A stretch of DNA of 64,000 nucleotides from Plectrocnemia conspersa (GCA_009617715.1 VTFK01000042.1:124001-188000); one strand, 5' to 3'; numbered from the stretch's first letter, positions 1 to 11,705 are shown. Program-made: numbers and translations. Notes: generated from the sequence alone by a model not told the origin.

Positions 1-539
1 ACTAAAAAATAGCGAGTTCTTAAGAGTAGTGAATAATTAATGACCAACAAATTCATCAACATTCTTCTTAGATAATTGTTGCTTTATTAGTCAAAATACT
101 TACCATTCGAATTACCATATGTTTGTCAAGCAATAATAAATAAAAATATTCCAATAGACAAATTTTAGAGTTGACACAATCATTAAATGCACTTTTGGCC
201 GCAGTTTACTATGTAAGTAATAGCAAAATGTTTGATGAGTATTGTAAATGAAGAAATTTTTCATGACTCATGGAGAGTCAATCATGATAGACGAGTGGTA
301 TGAGTCGCTGACTATTGACCTGAAAGACATGTGTTTAAATCGCTTATGGAACTGGGTGTTTTTCAATTTGCATCGTATCTGGAAAATCTTATATAATTAA
401 ATTTGATTAGTATATAATTAACATTTAAATATATATATAATTAAATTTAATATAAATAATTAAATAAAATTTGATTATTATATAATTCAAATACCAATCG
501 AGATTTCCATAATCTGATAAATAATTTAAATCTGGCTTG
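1..539. other. AT-rich non-coding stretch
   Basis: No open frame, RNA gene or repeat boundary that I can recognise. Both strands are broken by frequent stops. It is the left flank of the hAT element that starts at 548. Confidence 0.6.
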
Positions 540-547
540 GTCGTAAC

Positions 548-1192
548 TAGGGATTCCAATCCCGGGATCCCGAATCCCGGGATCCCGGGATCCCGAACGA
601 TTTTCAATACCCGATGAGTCCCGGGATTATAAAACATAATCCCGAATTGATTGATTTATCAAGCACAATCGAATTATTATTGACAACATCGTTATATTTC
701 GTATACAAACTTGCGCGAGTTGCACGTGTCATCTGTGAATCTTTGAGGCTGTGAGTCTGAACGTGCTTTTTCAGCTGCAGGCTGCTTAGGAATCAAAATC
801 AGATCAAGGCTAAATGATGAAACGCTTGATGCTTTGAACTTCGTGAGTTTTTCCAAAATAATGTTTTCCATTAATTGTGTCTATGAATGTACATATGTAC
901 ATACATTGTCAAAAGTTAATTTTTTATTTTCTCAAATAAATAAATAAGACCTTCCCTTTTTATTTTTATTACACTATTTTCTATTTCAAGTCAAGACTAA
1001 AATTATACGTACTTTATACATTGTACGTTATAAAAAACAGATGTAAAAAATATTGTAGTATTCATTTTAAATTATTTTTATCGATAAAATAACATGAAAA
1101 TTATCCCGGGACTGGTCCCGGGATCCCGGGATCGACTAATTGCAATACCGAAATCCCGGTATCAAAATTTTGGCCCGGGATTGGAATCCCTA
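548..1192 (+). mobile_element. Non-autonomous hAT element, CCCGGG-rich ends, 8-bp TSD
   Basis: A 645-bp element whose ends are inverted copies beginning TAGGGATTCCAATCCCGGG (548 onward, and the complement ending at 1192). It is flanked by a perfect 8-bp direct repeat GTCGTAAC at 540-547 and 1193-1200. An 8-bp target duplication is the hallmark of hAT transposition. Inside both ends are several CCCGGGATC-type short palindromes, probably subterminal transposase-binding repeats. The middle keeps only the C-terminal part of a transposase frame, so the element is a deletion derivative and cannot move itself. A related copy lies at 12434-13484 and a fragment at 52108-52188. TIR and TSD are seen directly; the superfamily follows from TSD length plus the coding scrap. 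Confidence 0.9.
747..857 (+). pseudogene. hAT transposase C-terminal dimerisation fragment
   Basis: Forward frame containing ESERAFSAAG, followed by IRSRLNDETLDALNFV. This is the signature of the hAT C-terminal dimerisation region, in which a conserved E-R-x-F-S-x-A-G block precedes an R-x-R-L block. Only about 35 residues of what would be a protein of several hundred remain, and the frame has a stop just upstream at 744-746. No catalytic part is visible. The fragment lies inside the TIR-bounded element and shows that the internal deletion removed the 5' coding region. Confidence 0.85.
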
Positions 1193-1200
1193 GTCGTAAC

Positions 1201-2538
1201 ATATAAAACTTTAGTTCATAAAAAATATGTATTTAAAAATCGTAACACGTGCAGTTATATATTGTCGTGCAAGACAATTGAACCTTTTCAATTGATCAGT
1301 GCGGAAACCAAAAATCGTATTTTTATATGCATTTTGTTAATTTATTGGAAATGACTCTCGTACCATGATTCAAAGGGTATTAAAAAACTACCGTAAATTT
1401 TGGTTGTACGATTTTAATATTAATTTAGTAATATACCTTCTCTGTTTTGTAAAGAAAAGGGCTAAACAAACTTCGTAAGAGCATTTTTTTTTATTTTTTA
1501 GGCTATTTTGATTTATTTGCTTGTTATAAGTGCTATTTTATTTTATTTTCATATTTAATTTTGTTTATATGGCTAATTGTACATAATACATTGAACAAAT
1601 TTAATCAAATATTATTATATAAATTTACACTTCCGTACATTATTCGCGTAAATTTTCCTTAAGTTGAATTTTGCAGTAGTTTTATTTACACATTAAAAAT
1701 ATTCATAGACGATTATATAAACTTAATGCGTCGTTTACACCTTACATAAAAGATATCATTCTGAGTAATTTTTTTAATGATCTTTGTTACTTTGTTTTCA
1801 ATATTTTATCCAGCTATTTTAAACTGTTTATTCTATAGTTTTATAGTTAAATAATAACTCAAAGGTTTTATTCGGAGAAAAATTTTATTACCGACGTTAA
1901 GCAAGTTTAAAAAATTGCTGAAGTTTTTATTACTCAAACACTTCTTGTTTATTCACGTCGGTCGAATACTTTGTCATATTGTATAATAACAAAAATACTA
2001 TACTTTAAAACGGAACCTGTAAAATATTTGATAAAAAAAACAGTGTTTATTTGTGAATTATAAATTTTTAAAAGTTCTATGGAAATATTTTTTTAACACT
2101 TTTACTAAAATTTATTTTTATCATAATGTATGCAAGTGTCGTCATATAGACTATTGATTCATTTTAAAAAGCAAACGTTGCTTGTATATTTAAAAAGAAA
2201 AAAATGCATTTAATAAGTAGTAATTAGTTATTTAAGAAAAACATTGCAATCAAAATGAATAAAGAGTAATTGTTACTATTTTAAATTATTATCAAAAAAA
2301 TTAGAAAAAAAATATTGCAACCATTAAATTTAATAAAACCTCATAATGCCTAGAATATGTACCTTTTATTTATAAATTTTAGTAAACCAGAAAAAAGAAA
2401 ATCTATTGTTTTTACGATGCAATTTTTTTTATTTACGAATTTTTATTCTGTTTCATTTAATAAATTTATATAAACTCTTTGATAGTAATTTTTATTTTTC
2501 TCATGTTAAAAAAAAATTTTATTTAAATAGTATAAATT
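1201..2538. other. AT-rich non-coding stretch
   Basis: Long A/T homopolymer-rich sequence. I see no coding frame, RNA gene or repeat boundary in it. Confidence 0.6.
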
Positions 2539-3210
2539 TAGTTTGCATAATTTTTTTTCTTAAAAAATAGTAAAAATGCAACAGACTTTTAATTTTAAAA
2601 TGTAAATAAGTCAAGAATAATTTATATTATCTTTTTTCTCTTAAAAAAAATGTTGAAAATCATTTAATTTGATTTTTTTTCTATGCAATATTTTATTTTT
2701 TCTATGTGATAAAGAAAATTTTACTATGTAGTTGTTCATAAATAAACGGACCATTATTCATAGCATTTATTGTTGTAATAATTAAAAATTAGCATAGCGG
2801 AAGAATAGATCATGACTAGTCTTTTTTAGTTTGCATAATTTTTTTCTTAAAAAATAGTAAAAATGCAGCAGACTTTTAATTTGAAAATGTAAATAAGTCA
2901 AGAATAAGTTATATTTGCATAGTTTTTAGTGGGTTTTAATTCTTTGTGTTTTCTGTTCGAAAAAAAAAATTTTGAAAATCATTTAATTTGACTTTGCAGT
3001 TTTAGTCAAAATACTGATACCTCACTTATAAGCAATATTTTATTTTTTTATAAATATCTTTGTGATATCTTTATGCTTTATGACATATTTTTAATTGCCG
3101 TGTGAAGTAATATAAATATAGTATATACTATTATGTACACATATATTTAAATTGTTGTAATAATTAAAAATTAGCATAGCAGAAGAATAGATCAAGACCT
3201 TTTCTTGATC
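2539..3210 (+). repeat. Imperfect tandem duplication, two units
   Basis: Unit A (2539-2826) and unit B (2827 to about 3210) both begin TAGTTTGCATAA. They continue through a near-identical block ending AAATAAGTCAAGAATAA, and both finish with TTGTTGTAATAATTAAAAAT followed by AGCATAGC and GAAGAATAGATCA. Unit B is about 95 bp longer because of an insertion in its middle. The short cores differ at only a few bases, so the duplication is younger than much of the flanking sequence. At 3183-3225 an inverted pair AAGAATAGATCA / TGATCTATTCTT makes a small hairpin. No coding content. Confidence 0.75.
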
Positions 3211-3793
3211 ATGATCTATTCTTATTATTGCAATCTGATAACTCATTCATTTCGTCAAATAAATCAATAGAAAATCTATAGAGCACTACATTCATTACTT
3301 ACAATCAAATAATGTAGAAAAACTATAGAGCACTACATTTATTATTAATTAAGTTTAAGTATCATTGACTATGAATAACATTAAATTTATTTAGTGAATT
3401 TATAGTTGGTATTATACTTGTTTTTATTACATTAAAAAATAACTTTAGGATAATAAAAATGCTATGATTTTATTAAATAGATAGATGAGCTATGAAGCCA
3501 TTACATTTAACCTTAGTTTACTAATAAATATAAAAGCAATATATTAGATTATTTAAGATGGTCTTATGGTTAATTGTCATTATTTATATTTTAATATAAT
3601 TTTTCCGCACTATTTAATGTTAAAACTAATACGTTTTAGATCATCATTCATACCATAAAACTTTGCATATTTGTTGTAAATTATAAAATTACAGATCTAC
3701 AATATATACATATTGAAAAATAAACAAATATATTAAAGTTGTTTATAAGACAAATTATAATATATATTATTGATATATTTAGTAAAATAAAAA
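3211..3793. other. AT-rich stretch with small direct repeats
   Basis: Holds a short direct repeat, CTATAGAGCACTACATT, at about 3276 and about 3323. Otherwise nothing recognisable. Confidence 0.55.
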
Positions 3794-4069
3794 ATGTATA
3801 ATACATTAAAAAAAATAAGTGGATTAAATAGGTATATTATCTATGTTGATAAATATGTAAATAGTATTAGATTGTCCAATTTTAATTATAGTGCAACAAT
3901 ATTATATATGCCTAATATATTAGATGAAACCATGTTGTAAAAATTACAAAATAGGGCAATGAGAGACTCCGAATAATATGATATTCAGAAACATGTAAAC
4001 TGTGTTACTAAAATAAATGATGTGTGTCGTTCTGATATTATAAAATCAACTCTACTCATAAATACATAA
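3794..4069 (+). pseudogene. Non-LTR retrotransposon ORF2 (reverse transcriptase) C-terminal remnant
   Basis: One forward frame runs 3794-4069 with internal stops. It shows KKISGLNRYIIYVDKY, then SNFNYSATILY, then KLQNRAMR after a stop. The order (a K-K-I-x-x-L-x-R block, a P/x-x-N-Y-S/C-x-x-I-L block, then L-Q-N-R/K-A-M-R) is the well-known stretch just after the reverse transcriptase core of Jockey/CR1-type LINE ORF2 proteins. The RT catalytic motif and endonuclease are absent. The in-frame stops mean it is dead. A 20-bp direct repeat of CTACTCATAAATACATAAT follows at 4052-4091. Exact clade is not assignable by eye. Confidence 0.7.
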
Positions 4070-4091
4070 TCTACTCATAAATACATAATCA

Positions 4092-4495
4092 AAACTTCTC
4101 AGAAATTCAGGATTTTATACATACTAGTGCCATTAAATGAGATTCATATTAAAAAAATCATAAACTACAAATAGCAACTTTGTTGGTAATTATAAAAAAA
4201 ACTGCTTTACGGCTTAACACTGATAATTTGAAAGTTAAGTCTTAAACTCGCAGTTTGATAATTGAATTTAAAAATCTGATAAAAACCCAGAAGTCTATAC
4301 TTCAGATCTATTTTAAAATAAAGCTGACTTTATATACATAATATATAGTAATTATTAAAACATATTTGCTGACTGAAACGTATAAGTCCATTTTAAGGCT
4401 ACAATATTTTTCAAATTATCTGCCTATTTTTTTGGGGGTTGATTTTGTATCATATAAAATAAAAATTGTTAATTAGTTATAAACACACACATTTT
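4092..4495. other. AT-rich stretch, possibly decayed LINE 3' sequence
   Basis: Directly downstream of the LINE frame. It could be the rest of that insertion, but no further conserved residues are visible. Confidence 0.4.
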
Positions 4496-4499
4496 CGAA

Positions 4500-4960
4500 A
4501 TACTCCACCTTTATACTGTTCTTACAGTAAAACGCAGTTAAACCGACGTCCGCACGCACACGTCGCATTCCACTAATAGGACAATAAAAAACTTCACATC
4601 GGCTTTTGATTGATCTTGTCATATGTGTATGAAGAAGGGATGATGAACCGCACGCACGAACCTTTTTCCCCTATCCTACGTATATATACGAGGAATGCTT
4701 TTGCGTACGATCGAATTATAATGCGAAATAATCATCGTCCGTTATCAAAACAATTCGCTTAATTGAGGATACGATCGAGAGAGGGTCACGCACGCAGGGG
4801 ACCGGTTCGCACGAACTTACTCCAACAGAATTCCTTCCCTCGCCGCAATTTACGACCGATGAATTCATTTTTTTTTTTTATTCTCGCTCATACGAGTAAA
4901 GAGCGTTGAAAAGAGTACCGCAATCGTAGGATTAGTGCTTAAATATAATATTGTTTTATT
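4500..4960. other. GC/CpG-enriched island
   Basis: Base composition rises clearly above both flanks. It contains many CpG-containing words such as CGCACGCACACGTCGC, the GC-rich block around 4790-4850 and a TATA-like CGTATATATACG at about 4679. No long open frame. One of a series of such islands; a cis-regulatory role is inference only. Confidence 0.4.
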
Positions 4961-6019
4961 TATTTTAATAGGACAGTCCACACAGCTATATGAGGAAAAG
5001 CTTCATTAAAAAGTTGTATACAAACAACTTTGATATTTTCTTAAAGAAGCCACGTGTCATAGATAGTGCCATTGAAAGAGTATACATTAAAATAAACATT
5101 TAAAGATGTGTATCTATTTTTTATATTCGAATTATATGGAATGACTAAGTCGTTCACAATAATATCCAGTTTGTTTTAAACCGAGTCTCTTTTAATGCTG
5201 TGTATCTTTCAGTCATGTCACCGTCCAACACTGACTAAGTGCAATCACCGGTAACAGATTTATTTATAAATTGAATTTGCGTAGCAAAACCGAATTAAAG
5301 TAGGCGCTGCCGTGTGACCGCAGCCTAATAAGCGTACAGTGCTTCAAAATTAACCCATGTAAACGTTACGTGTCGTGCACGGCGAACTAATAACGCTTAA
5401 TGCACGTGTGTATATTATATACACATTACACGCCTACGTATGCACAATATGGTGAAAAAAAGTTCATGAGAAATGTGCGTTAATTAAAAATTCTGCCAAG
5501 ACACCGTTTTGTCTCGATGGGGAGGATGATCTATGTGCGAAAACGTGCGAAACAATATAATGGAAGCATTGTGATTTTGATGGAATTTAGCGTAGCGTGC
5601 ATTGAACATTTTATGGTTGTTGGTGCTTGTTTGATGGATAAATAATAAATATTTAGATGATAATATAATAATGTACAAATAAAGCTATTGGGATTTATAA
5701 AATATACGTGAACGTTCAATATTCGTTAAAATTATTTTAAATTGACATTTGGAACACTTCTGGTACATATTAAGTAATCTCGAAATTAATGCAGTATTCT
5801 TTTAATTAATTTTTACCAGTCGGTCTTGCTTTTTCGTTGGTACCTGAATACGTATAGTTTTATCTGTGTTGATGCATATTTTGACTACATTCCAATCTTA
5901 AAAACATTGGAGCGCAAAATTTTTACCAAGTTGATACAAAATTGTATGTTTAATGTATTTCCTAAAAAAAATTCAGACACTACGGCCACTAAAAACATTT
6001 GTGGAGTGGTTAGTGATTC
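4961..6019. other. Mixed AT-rich stretch
   Basis: A modest CpG-bearing patch lies at about 5210-5420. The short open frames at 5484-5719 and 5826-6035 have no recognisable motifs. The second runs into the decayed mariner and may include its degraded 5' coding part. Confidence 0.5.
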
Positions 6020-6705
6020 ATTATATATCCATTAATGTCAAGGATGAATTAAAAAAATTAACAGAAAATTATGATATCAATTTAGATAGACAATGAAGTC
6101 CTTGCTTCATAATTAATAGCAAATCCTCTCAAACCAAAATTAAGAAGGTTCGGAAAAAAGTGTGTTGTTCAAGAGCTTCTGAATCTTGAAACTGAGTCGC
6201 TTTTCTCAATCATTTAATAACCTGAGATAATAAATGGGTGTTGTATGACAACAATCATCGTATAGGACAGTGATTATCCAAAGGTCAAGTAGCAAAATAT
6301 GCATCAAAGCCCAGACTCACTGTAAAAAAATTATTTATGTAAATAGTGGGATTTCAAAGGGATTATGAATTACGAAACTCTTAAACCTGTCCAAAAAATT
6401 ACAGTAAACTTATATTGTAATCAGCTAAAAGGGCCTGTAATTATCAACAAAGTTGAATCGTTCTACAATATGATAATGCGTATCTTATGTGATAAAATTG
6501 AAACTTAACTAGAAGGTTTTATTTTATTTACCGTATTCTCTAGAATTTGCCTTTTCTTGACTATCATGTATTTCGGTTGATGCAACATTTCATATATGGA
6601 AAAAAATAAAATGCAGATGATATGAAAGGAGGCTATCGGAATATTTTGAATCAAATCCTCTAACAATTAATGCTAATGAAATTAAAAAAATGACCGAGCG
6701 GTGAA
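6020..6705 (+). pseudogene. mariner transposase pseudogene
   Basis: Pieces of a mariner transposase appear in order across several shifted frames. There is a degraded N-terminal KDELKKLTENYD-like block at about 6040. Next comes a D-N-KWVLYDN block with W at 6235 (the usual first catalytic Asp block, T-G-D-E-K-W-x-x-Y-D-N, is altered here with a stop before D). Then WDFKGIMNYETL at 6347, LYCNQL, YDNA at 6469 (the H/Q-D-N-A-R-P-H second Asp block), DYHVFRLMQH at 6559 and MTER near 6690, where families have L-P-x-R-W. Multiple stops and frameshifts break it. Terminal inverted repeats were not found. The family call rests on motif order, which is distinctive. The host insertion is old. Confidence 0.85.
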
Positions 6706-8584
6706 AGAATAATATAACTTTAAAATGATATATTATTTTAATTTATTAAAATAAAATTATTTTTTTCAAAAGTGATTTTATTATTCATTAATTAAAACAA
6801 TATTTAATTTGGGATTACCTATATATTGCCTAGGCTTTACTATACTTTTCAGCTACAATAAAGAACCTTCTCTGATAAAATCAATTTAGTTTTTTAGTGA
6901 GTTCGCTACACATAAACATGTTTTCAGCGGTAGCTATGAGGAGCTGGTATATATATAAGATCTGCATATGTTTTTTAGATATGCGCTACACTACAAATAT
7001 TTTTTAAAATGAAGCATTTTATTATTTGCCTGAATATTAAGAATATATATTATTTATTTTGTCTGCATAAAGCAACATTTTTAATATTTATAACTAATAT
7101 TGTTACCAATGTTTTAATGACAATAATAAAATTATAATCCTTTTAAATAATAAGGATTTTACATTTGTATGTATTGATTTTTAAAATTAAAATTATTTTA
7201 TTATTTTAAAAAAATATCACTATTTTATCAAATATTATGTATTTTTTTAATAAAAAAATATATTTTTCAAGTGTTATTAGCATTTTTTAAGTAGATAAAA
7301 AAAAATTAGAATAACTTCAATGGTGTAATAAATTTGTAGTTCATTTTCATTTTTTAAAATCATAATTAATATCAGGTCATTTTAATGGGTATTTTAAAGT
7401 TTTTTAGCAAAAGAACATAAAAAAATAGTACTGCCCAATTAATTTTGGCAAAAATATAAAATTACTTGTAGTATAATTATAATATAATTTTATTTTATAT
7501 TGTTTTTTTGATACGGATTTTAATTTATATATTTTGATTTGAAATACTAAATTAAAATAATTTTAAATTTTTAAATATATATAGAATATGGTACAATATA
7601 TATAATAAACTAAATTAAATCTATGTTTTTATATAAGAATTAAAAAAATGAATTTTAAAACTAGATTAAAAATAAAAATCGTCCCAAAAAAATAATGAAT
7701 TTCTATATTGGAAATTGGAAAAAAATTATTTAAAATTGTTAGTTTGATTTTTTCAATTTTGACAACTTTGAGTTTAACCGATTTTTAAACTCATTTTAAA
7801 AGTTCAGAAAGGTTTAAAATTTTGTTAACAAAAATAAGTGCAAAGACTTCAATTAGCATTTTATACCTGAAATAAATAATATATTTTCCTTATATTATAC
7901 TATAAATTAGTAGAGTACAAAAAAATACTGTTCGTCTTTTTCTGTATTATGTGTTTAAAAGAATATAACTTATTCACCTATTAAATATTTTAACTGAAAT
8001 TTTATCTATATGCTTTTTGAGCCTTTAATATCCAGGGGTTTTATTTTTATTATTTACATAATAATTTACTTCGGTTCCTCGACCCCTGATCTAATAATAG
8101 AGGTTTTTGTAAATATTACAGATTTTTTATAGTCATTAATTTTGTATTCAGTAGTCAATAATTTATTATATAAATATATTTTTTCTTACGTTAAAAACAA
8201 CTGTGAGACTATTATGTTGTAATCAATTACCCAAAAATATTACTAGGAAATAATTACTACTACTACTACATAATGATTGATGATGACACCTTTAAAGTAT
8301 AATGTTATTCGTTCGTAAGCTCGAGTTATCAGATCGTAAAATGAACATGTTATCAGTCCTGACCTTCTAAAAATGTGTACCCCGATTTTAAAATCTAATG
8401 ATGAAAATAATAGTAGCATCTTTGAGTTAAGAGATAAAAATTCAGTTAAATCCTAGACGTTTTCTAGTATCATTAAAGCTTGAAAAATAGGAAAAGGGCA
8501 TATTTGGTAGCTTCATGCTAGCTTAAGTAATGTTGACTTTTCCTTTGGACATCTCACTTTAATCTCAGAAAAACAAGCATTAAA
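6706..8584. other. AT-rich non-coding stretch
   Basis: No coding signal. At about 6928 the phrase AGCTATGAGGAGCTGGTA nearly matches one at about 52350, a hint of a very old dispersed repeat. Otherwise nothing recognisable. Confidence 0.55.
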
Positions 8585-8970
8585 CCTACAGGTCAACTCG
8601 AACGTACGTCCAGTGTGGTCGTTTGGAAGCTATTGTTTATTTTCCGCTGAAAACAATACCAGTCGGCGTTCATTAGCGGCGACTAATGGCCAACACGCGT
8701 CGGAAGTTGGTAGCGTTGGTAACGCCATGTGACGCGTATTGGGAGCGTCGGCCATTAGCATAATCAAGACATGCTCCAGCGGCAGACAATGTCCACTGGA
8801 CACGGTGTCCCCGGGGCCGATCTCGATGTGCGCCCAATCTGGTGCCAGCTTTCAGCTTCCACGAATGCTAATAAGGTGGCGACTCTCAAGACTGTCGATA
8901 TGCCAGTCTAAACCCAGAAGGGGTGAAAACACCCCACGGGTTTCAATTTGCGCAAAAATCCAATTGAATC
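8585..8970. other. GC/CpG-enriched island with homeodomain-type sites
   Basis: Sharp GC rise between AT-rich flanks. Visible words include TATTGTTTATTTTCC (forkhead-like), CATTAGCGG and CTAATGGCC (homeodomain-like cores), and a GC-rich centre at about 8790-8830. A 78-codon forward frame at 8739-8975 has no recognisable domain and probably just reflects the higher GC. A regulatory island is the more likely reading. Confidence 0.4.
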
Positions 8971-9960
8971 GGTAATAGGTAGATTGTATATTCACTATAG
9001 CAGTGCTTCTTAAATTAGTATGTCAGTATTTTATAATACATTTATTAAATAATAATTTGTGTTTATATTATGTAAAAAGAGACAGAGAGGTATTAAAGCC
9101 TTCAGTCAAAAAATTTTGAAAATATTTGTAAAATTAATAATAAACTTTTTTATATTTTTGTGATAAAAAATGTATGTTTAATGTTTTTTTGTTATATTTT
9201 TTTTTAAACTTCCAACTTAAAGATGTCGTAATAATCATAGAGGTTTTCAGACTTGAATGAGTTTTTTCGAAAATTTAATATCTATGTTAATTTAAATTAC
9301 AAATATTATGTATAATCACATTTATGATTCATATAGAACATTAAACAAGTATTTGATCAAAATGATCCGTCCAATCATTTTGAGTTCGGCCCTGCTCCTC
9401 AAGATTAGCTTGAGATGATTCAGAACTTGCACCAATATTTCCATATTTGTGTTATTGTTTTGAACTTTTTTTGTGGGATCGGCGGTTGAAAAATAACTGA
9501 TATTTTCATTCATTTTTGGGTTCATCTTGGGGTTAAACTTTTACAATAAAAATAAAGAAATAAAATGTACCGCAATAAAGTTACATGACAAAAATATTCC
9601 TGTCTGTATGAACCAGGTACTGGTAACTTTTATAGTACAATTTTTTTGGTTATACATACAACAGGCAAATATACTTAAAGATGCTTCGTGATATACTCAC
9701 CATGAAAATTATTAAATATAGTTAATATTTATAAACACATTGTTTCATAGTGGATTTTATATGACTGCTCCATTTTTATTGATGTTACGCTTCTTGATTA
9801 AAAACTTCCAGTGAGAAAGCCTTGTCTTTCTTATGTGTTCTTCCTCACATTCCCTTTATATAAAAAAACAGCATTACTTTATAAAAAATCTAGTATCTAC
9901 CAAGACTAGCCAATCACCTGAAATCGTCCTTACAAAAATTGCGCAAGCGTTTCTTGTGTA
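8971..9960. other. AT-rich non-coding stretch
   Basis: Holds a hAT-like opening word CAGTGCTTCTTAAA at 9001 with no convincing partner. A 67-codon reverse frame (9322-9525) has no motif I recognise. Nothing else supported. Confidence 0.45.
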
Positions 9961-9964
9961 ATTG

Positions 9965-10345
9965 TTTGACCCGGCCAGGGGTCGGTTATCATCCCCGAAG
10001 TTATAACCCCTCTCAGATAGGGGACAAAAACGAGCTTGAAGCGTAGACGGGGTGCCGTTTCTCAGTTGTTAACCTCTGGAGGGTGATGGCCGGGTGGATG
10101 CTGTGAACTCCGCGAAGAACTGACCTCGCGCAACCCGGAACGTCTTATTCAAAAGCGATGCTTTACTAATATGCACACACCATGAAATCAAACGTATATG
10201 GTATACACATGTAGTGTGTTTATGTTTGTGTACCCCTTAAAACCGGAAAACGGCACGCTGACACCATAATAGACGCGGATGGAACAAACGGTCGTGATGT
10301 GGCACAGTGGTAAACGCATTGTCCGCTAATCGGTGCGATACGGTA
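9965..10345. other. GC-enriched patch with a tRNA-like A box
   Basis: Includes the inverted pair ACCCCT/AGGGG around 10007-10024. At 10300-10312 there is TGGCACAGTGGTA, matching an RNA polymerase III A box. About 25 bp later comes GCTAATCGG, as in tRNA-derived SINE heads. The B box region (GGTGCGATACGG) is degenerate and the spacing is short. A decayed tRNA-derived SINE head is possible; a functional tRNA is not. Confidence 0.3.
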
Positions 10346-11153
10346 ATATGACCTCTAACATTTTATAATTAATTTTTATTTTAAAATTATTTTCAAGCTG
10401 CGTATGGCGTATTAGGTTACTTGAAAAAATATTATTGTGTATGACCTTCAAATAAAAAATACTTAAGGCACTTTTAGAATCGACATATATACATATATTT
10501 TTATTTTCGAGTTCTGGAGATGCGTGCTGGAGATCAAAAGGCAAATAATATATAAAAAATATGTTAAATGATATATTGTAACAAAATTTGATAAATAGAA
10601 AAATGCTAAAATAAATTATTAAAACGTACTAATACAAAAAAATAGTAAAATAAATCAGAGAAATAAAATATTGAGAAGCACTAAATTTTTTTATAATTTA
10701 CTATAAATGCAATATAAAATAATTATGAATAAATAACAATTGGAAAAATACGTAAAATTAACTCACTTCCAGGTGTTGCGATTACAAGGAATAATTGCAA
10801 ACAATCATATTTTTTAGTAAATTTCCTATAACTTGTAAATCAACTAAAAAAATATTTTATTGAAATTTAATATGTAAATTTCTCATGATTTTTTGCATAC
10901 ATATATTGTCTATTATGTCATTTAAGCAGTGTTTTTAAATCGCCACTACTGATCCCGTATTATCAGCTCATCTTATGCATACCTTTAGAGAATTTATCTA
11001 TTATGGTATACTTCCACACAGATAAAAAAATGCATTTTATAATCCAAGGAATGCAGTATATTTATTCTTTTCTGAACTATCGATTGAAACGTATCTCAAA
11101 AATTGCTCGTGATTGTGATTTAAATTAAAATAAATATTTTCAATCACCCCAAA
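10346..11153. other. AT-rich non-coding stretch
   Basis: A 72-codon reverse frame (10326-10544) has no recognisable motif. Nothing else supported. Confidence 0.5.
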
Positions 11154-11300
11154 ATGGACGAAAGAGATAAAAGCTTTTTAGAAAATTTTGAAGACGCATT
11201 GAACATAGTGATAAAAAGGGGTCTGCCAGAATCTGTCAAAAATATTAAATTAAGTCCCCTACAGATGAAACATGCCAGAAAAGGTGAAATGCTCATCTAA
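11154..11300 (+). CDS. Short unrecognised open frame (48 aa), possibly an exon remnant
   Basis: Begins with CAAAATGG, a good insect start context, and reads MDERDKSFLENFEDALNIVI, then GLPESVKNIKLSPLQM, to a TAA at 11298. Residue use looks protein-like, amphipathic and charged, rather than the K/N/I/F-rich junk usual in this AT-rich DNA. The pattern F-E-D-A-L followed by I-K-L-x-P-L-Q-M faintly recalls the N-terminal approach to RecQ-type helicase domains found in some insect repeats; that is a guess. A potential splice donor AAAAG|GTGAAA sits at 11279-11288, so the true exon might end there. It lies 250 bp upstream of the piggyBac-like remnant and might belong to the same or a different insertion. 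Confidence 0.3.
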   Translation: MDERDKSFLENFEDALNIVIKRGLPESVKNIKLSPLQMKHARKGEMLI

Positions 11301-11548
11301 ATTTGGTAAACAAAATTTCAAAATGATATATTCTTTTGATAAAAGATAATAAATGTAGTTGTATAATCAATACCAAGCATCTAATATTTCAAAAAACAAT
11401 AGAATAAACAAAAGAGGTTGTTTTTTATTTATTTTAATGCGCATTGTTTTATTCTTTCAGTATCTATCGAAATTTGAATCGTAACAGTAAAATTAAATTC
11501 AAAGAATTTATTTTAAGTTGTTAGGTTGAATTTAGTAAAATCTATCAA
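11301..11548. other. AT-rich spacer
   Basis: Contains a polypyrimidine-CAG acceptor-like site at about 11450-11460 but no supported exon. Confidence 0.4.
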
Positions 11549-11705
11549 TTCGGAAGACATTTTACCGGTTTCTAGTGAATAAAAATAAAAAGTGTAGTGT
11601 TTGTTCTGCACATGGAATGATGCAGCATACATGTGCAGAAGTTGTGAAATTCCTATTCATATTTCTGAGTGTTTTTATACCTATAAAAAAAAAGAAATAT
11701 CGTAA
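11549..11705 (+). pseudogene. piggyBac-like transposase C-terminal zinc-ribbon remnant
   Basis: A forward frame gives KCSVCSAHGMMQH (Lys codon at 11590). After a frameshift near 11632 it continues as CRSCEIPIHISECF, then TYKKKEIS and a stop at 11703. The C-x2-C ... C-x2-C ... C-F-x-x-Y pattern is the Cys-rich C-terminal domain of piggyBac transposases, where C-x-V-C-S and L-C-x-x-C-F-x-x-Y-H are typical. The preceding RHF at about 11556 also fits the usual R-H-F block before the domain. The DDD catalytic core is missing and the frame is broken. It is a truncated old insertion on the forward strand. Confidence 0.65.

Noticed and set aside
10300..10350. Functional tRNA gene
   Set aside because: An A-box match exists but the B box is degenerate and no cloverleaf forms.
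9001..10690. Possible hAT pair CAGTGCTTCTTAAA (9001) and TTGAGAAGCACTAAA (10671)
   Set aside because: Inverted words match only about 12 bp and the flanks show no 8-bp duplication; no coding between them.
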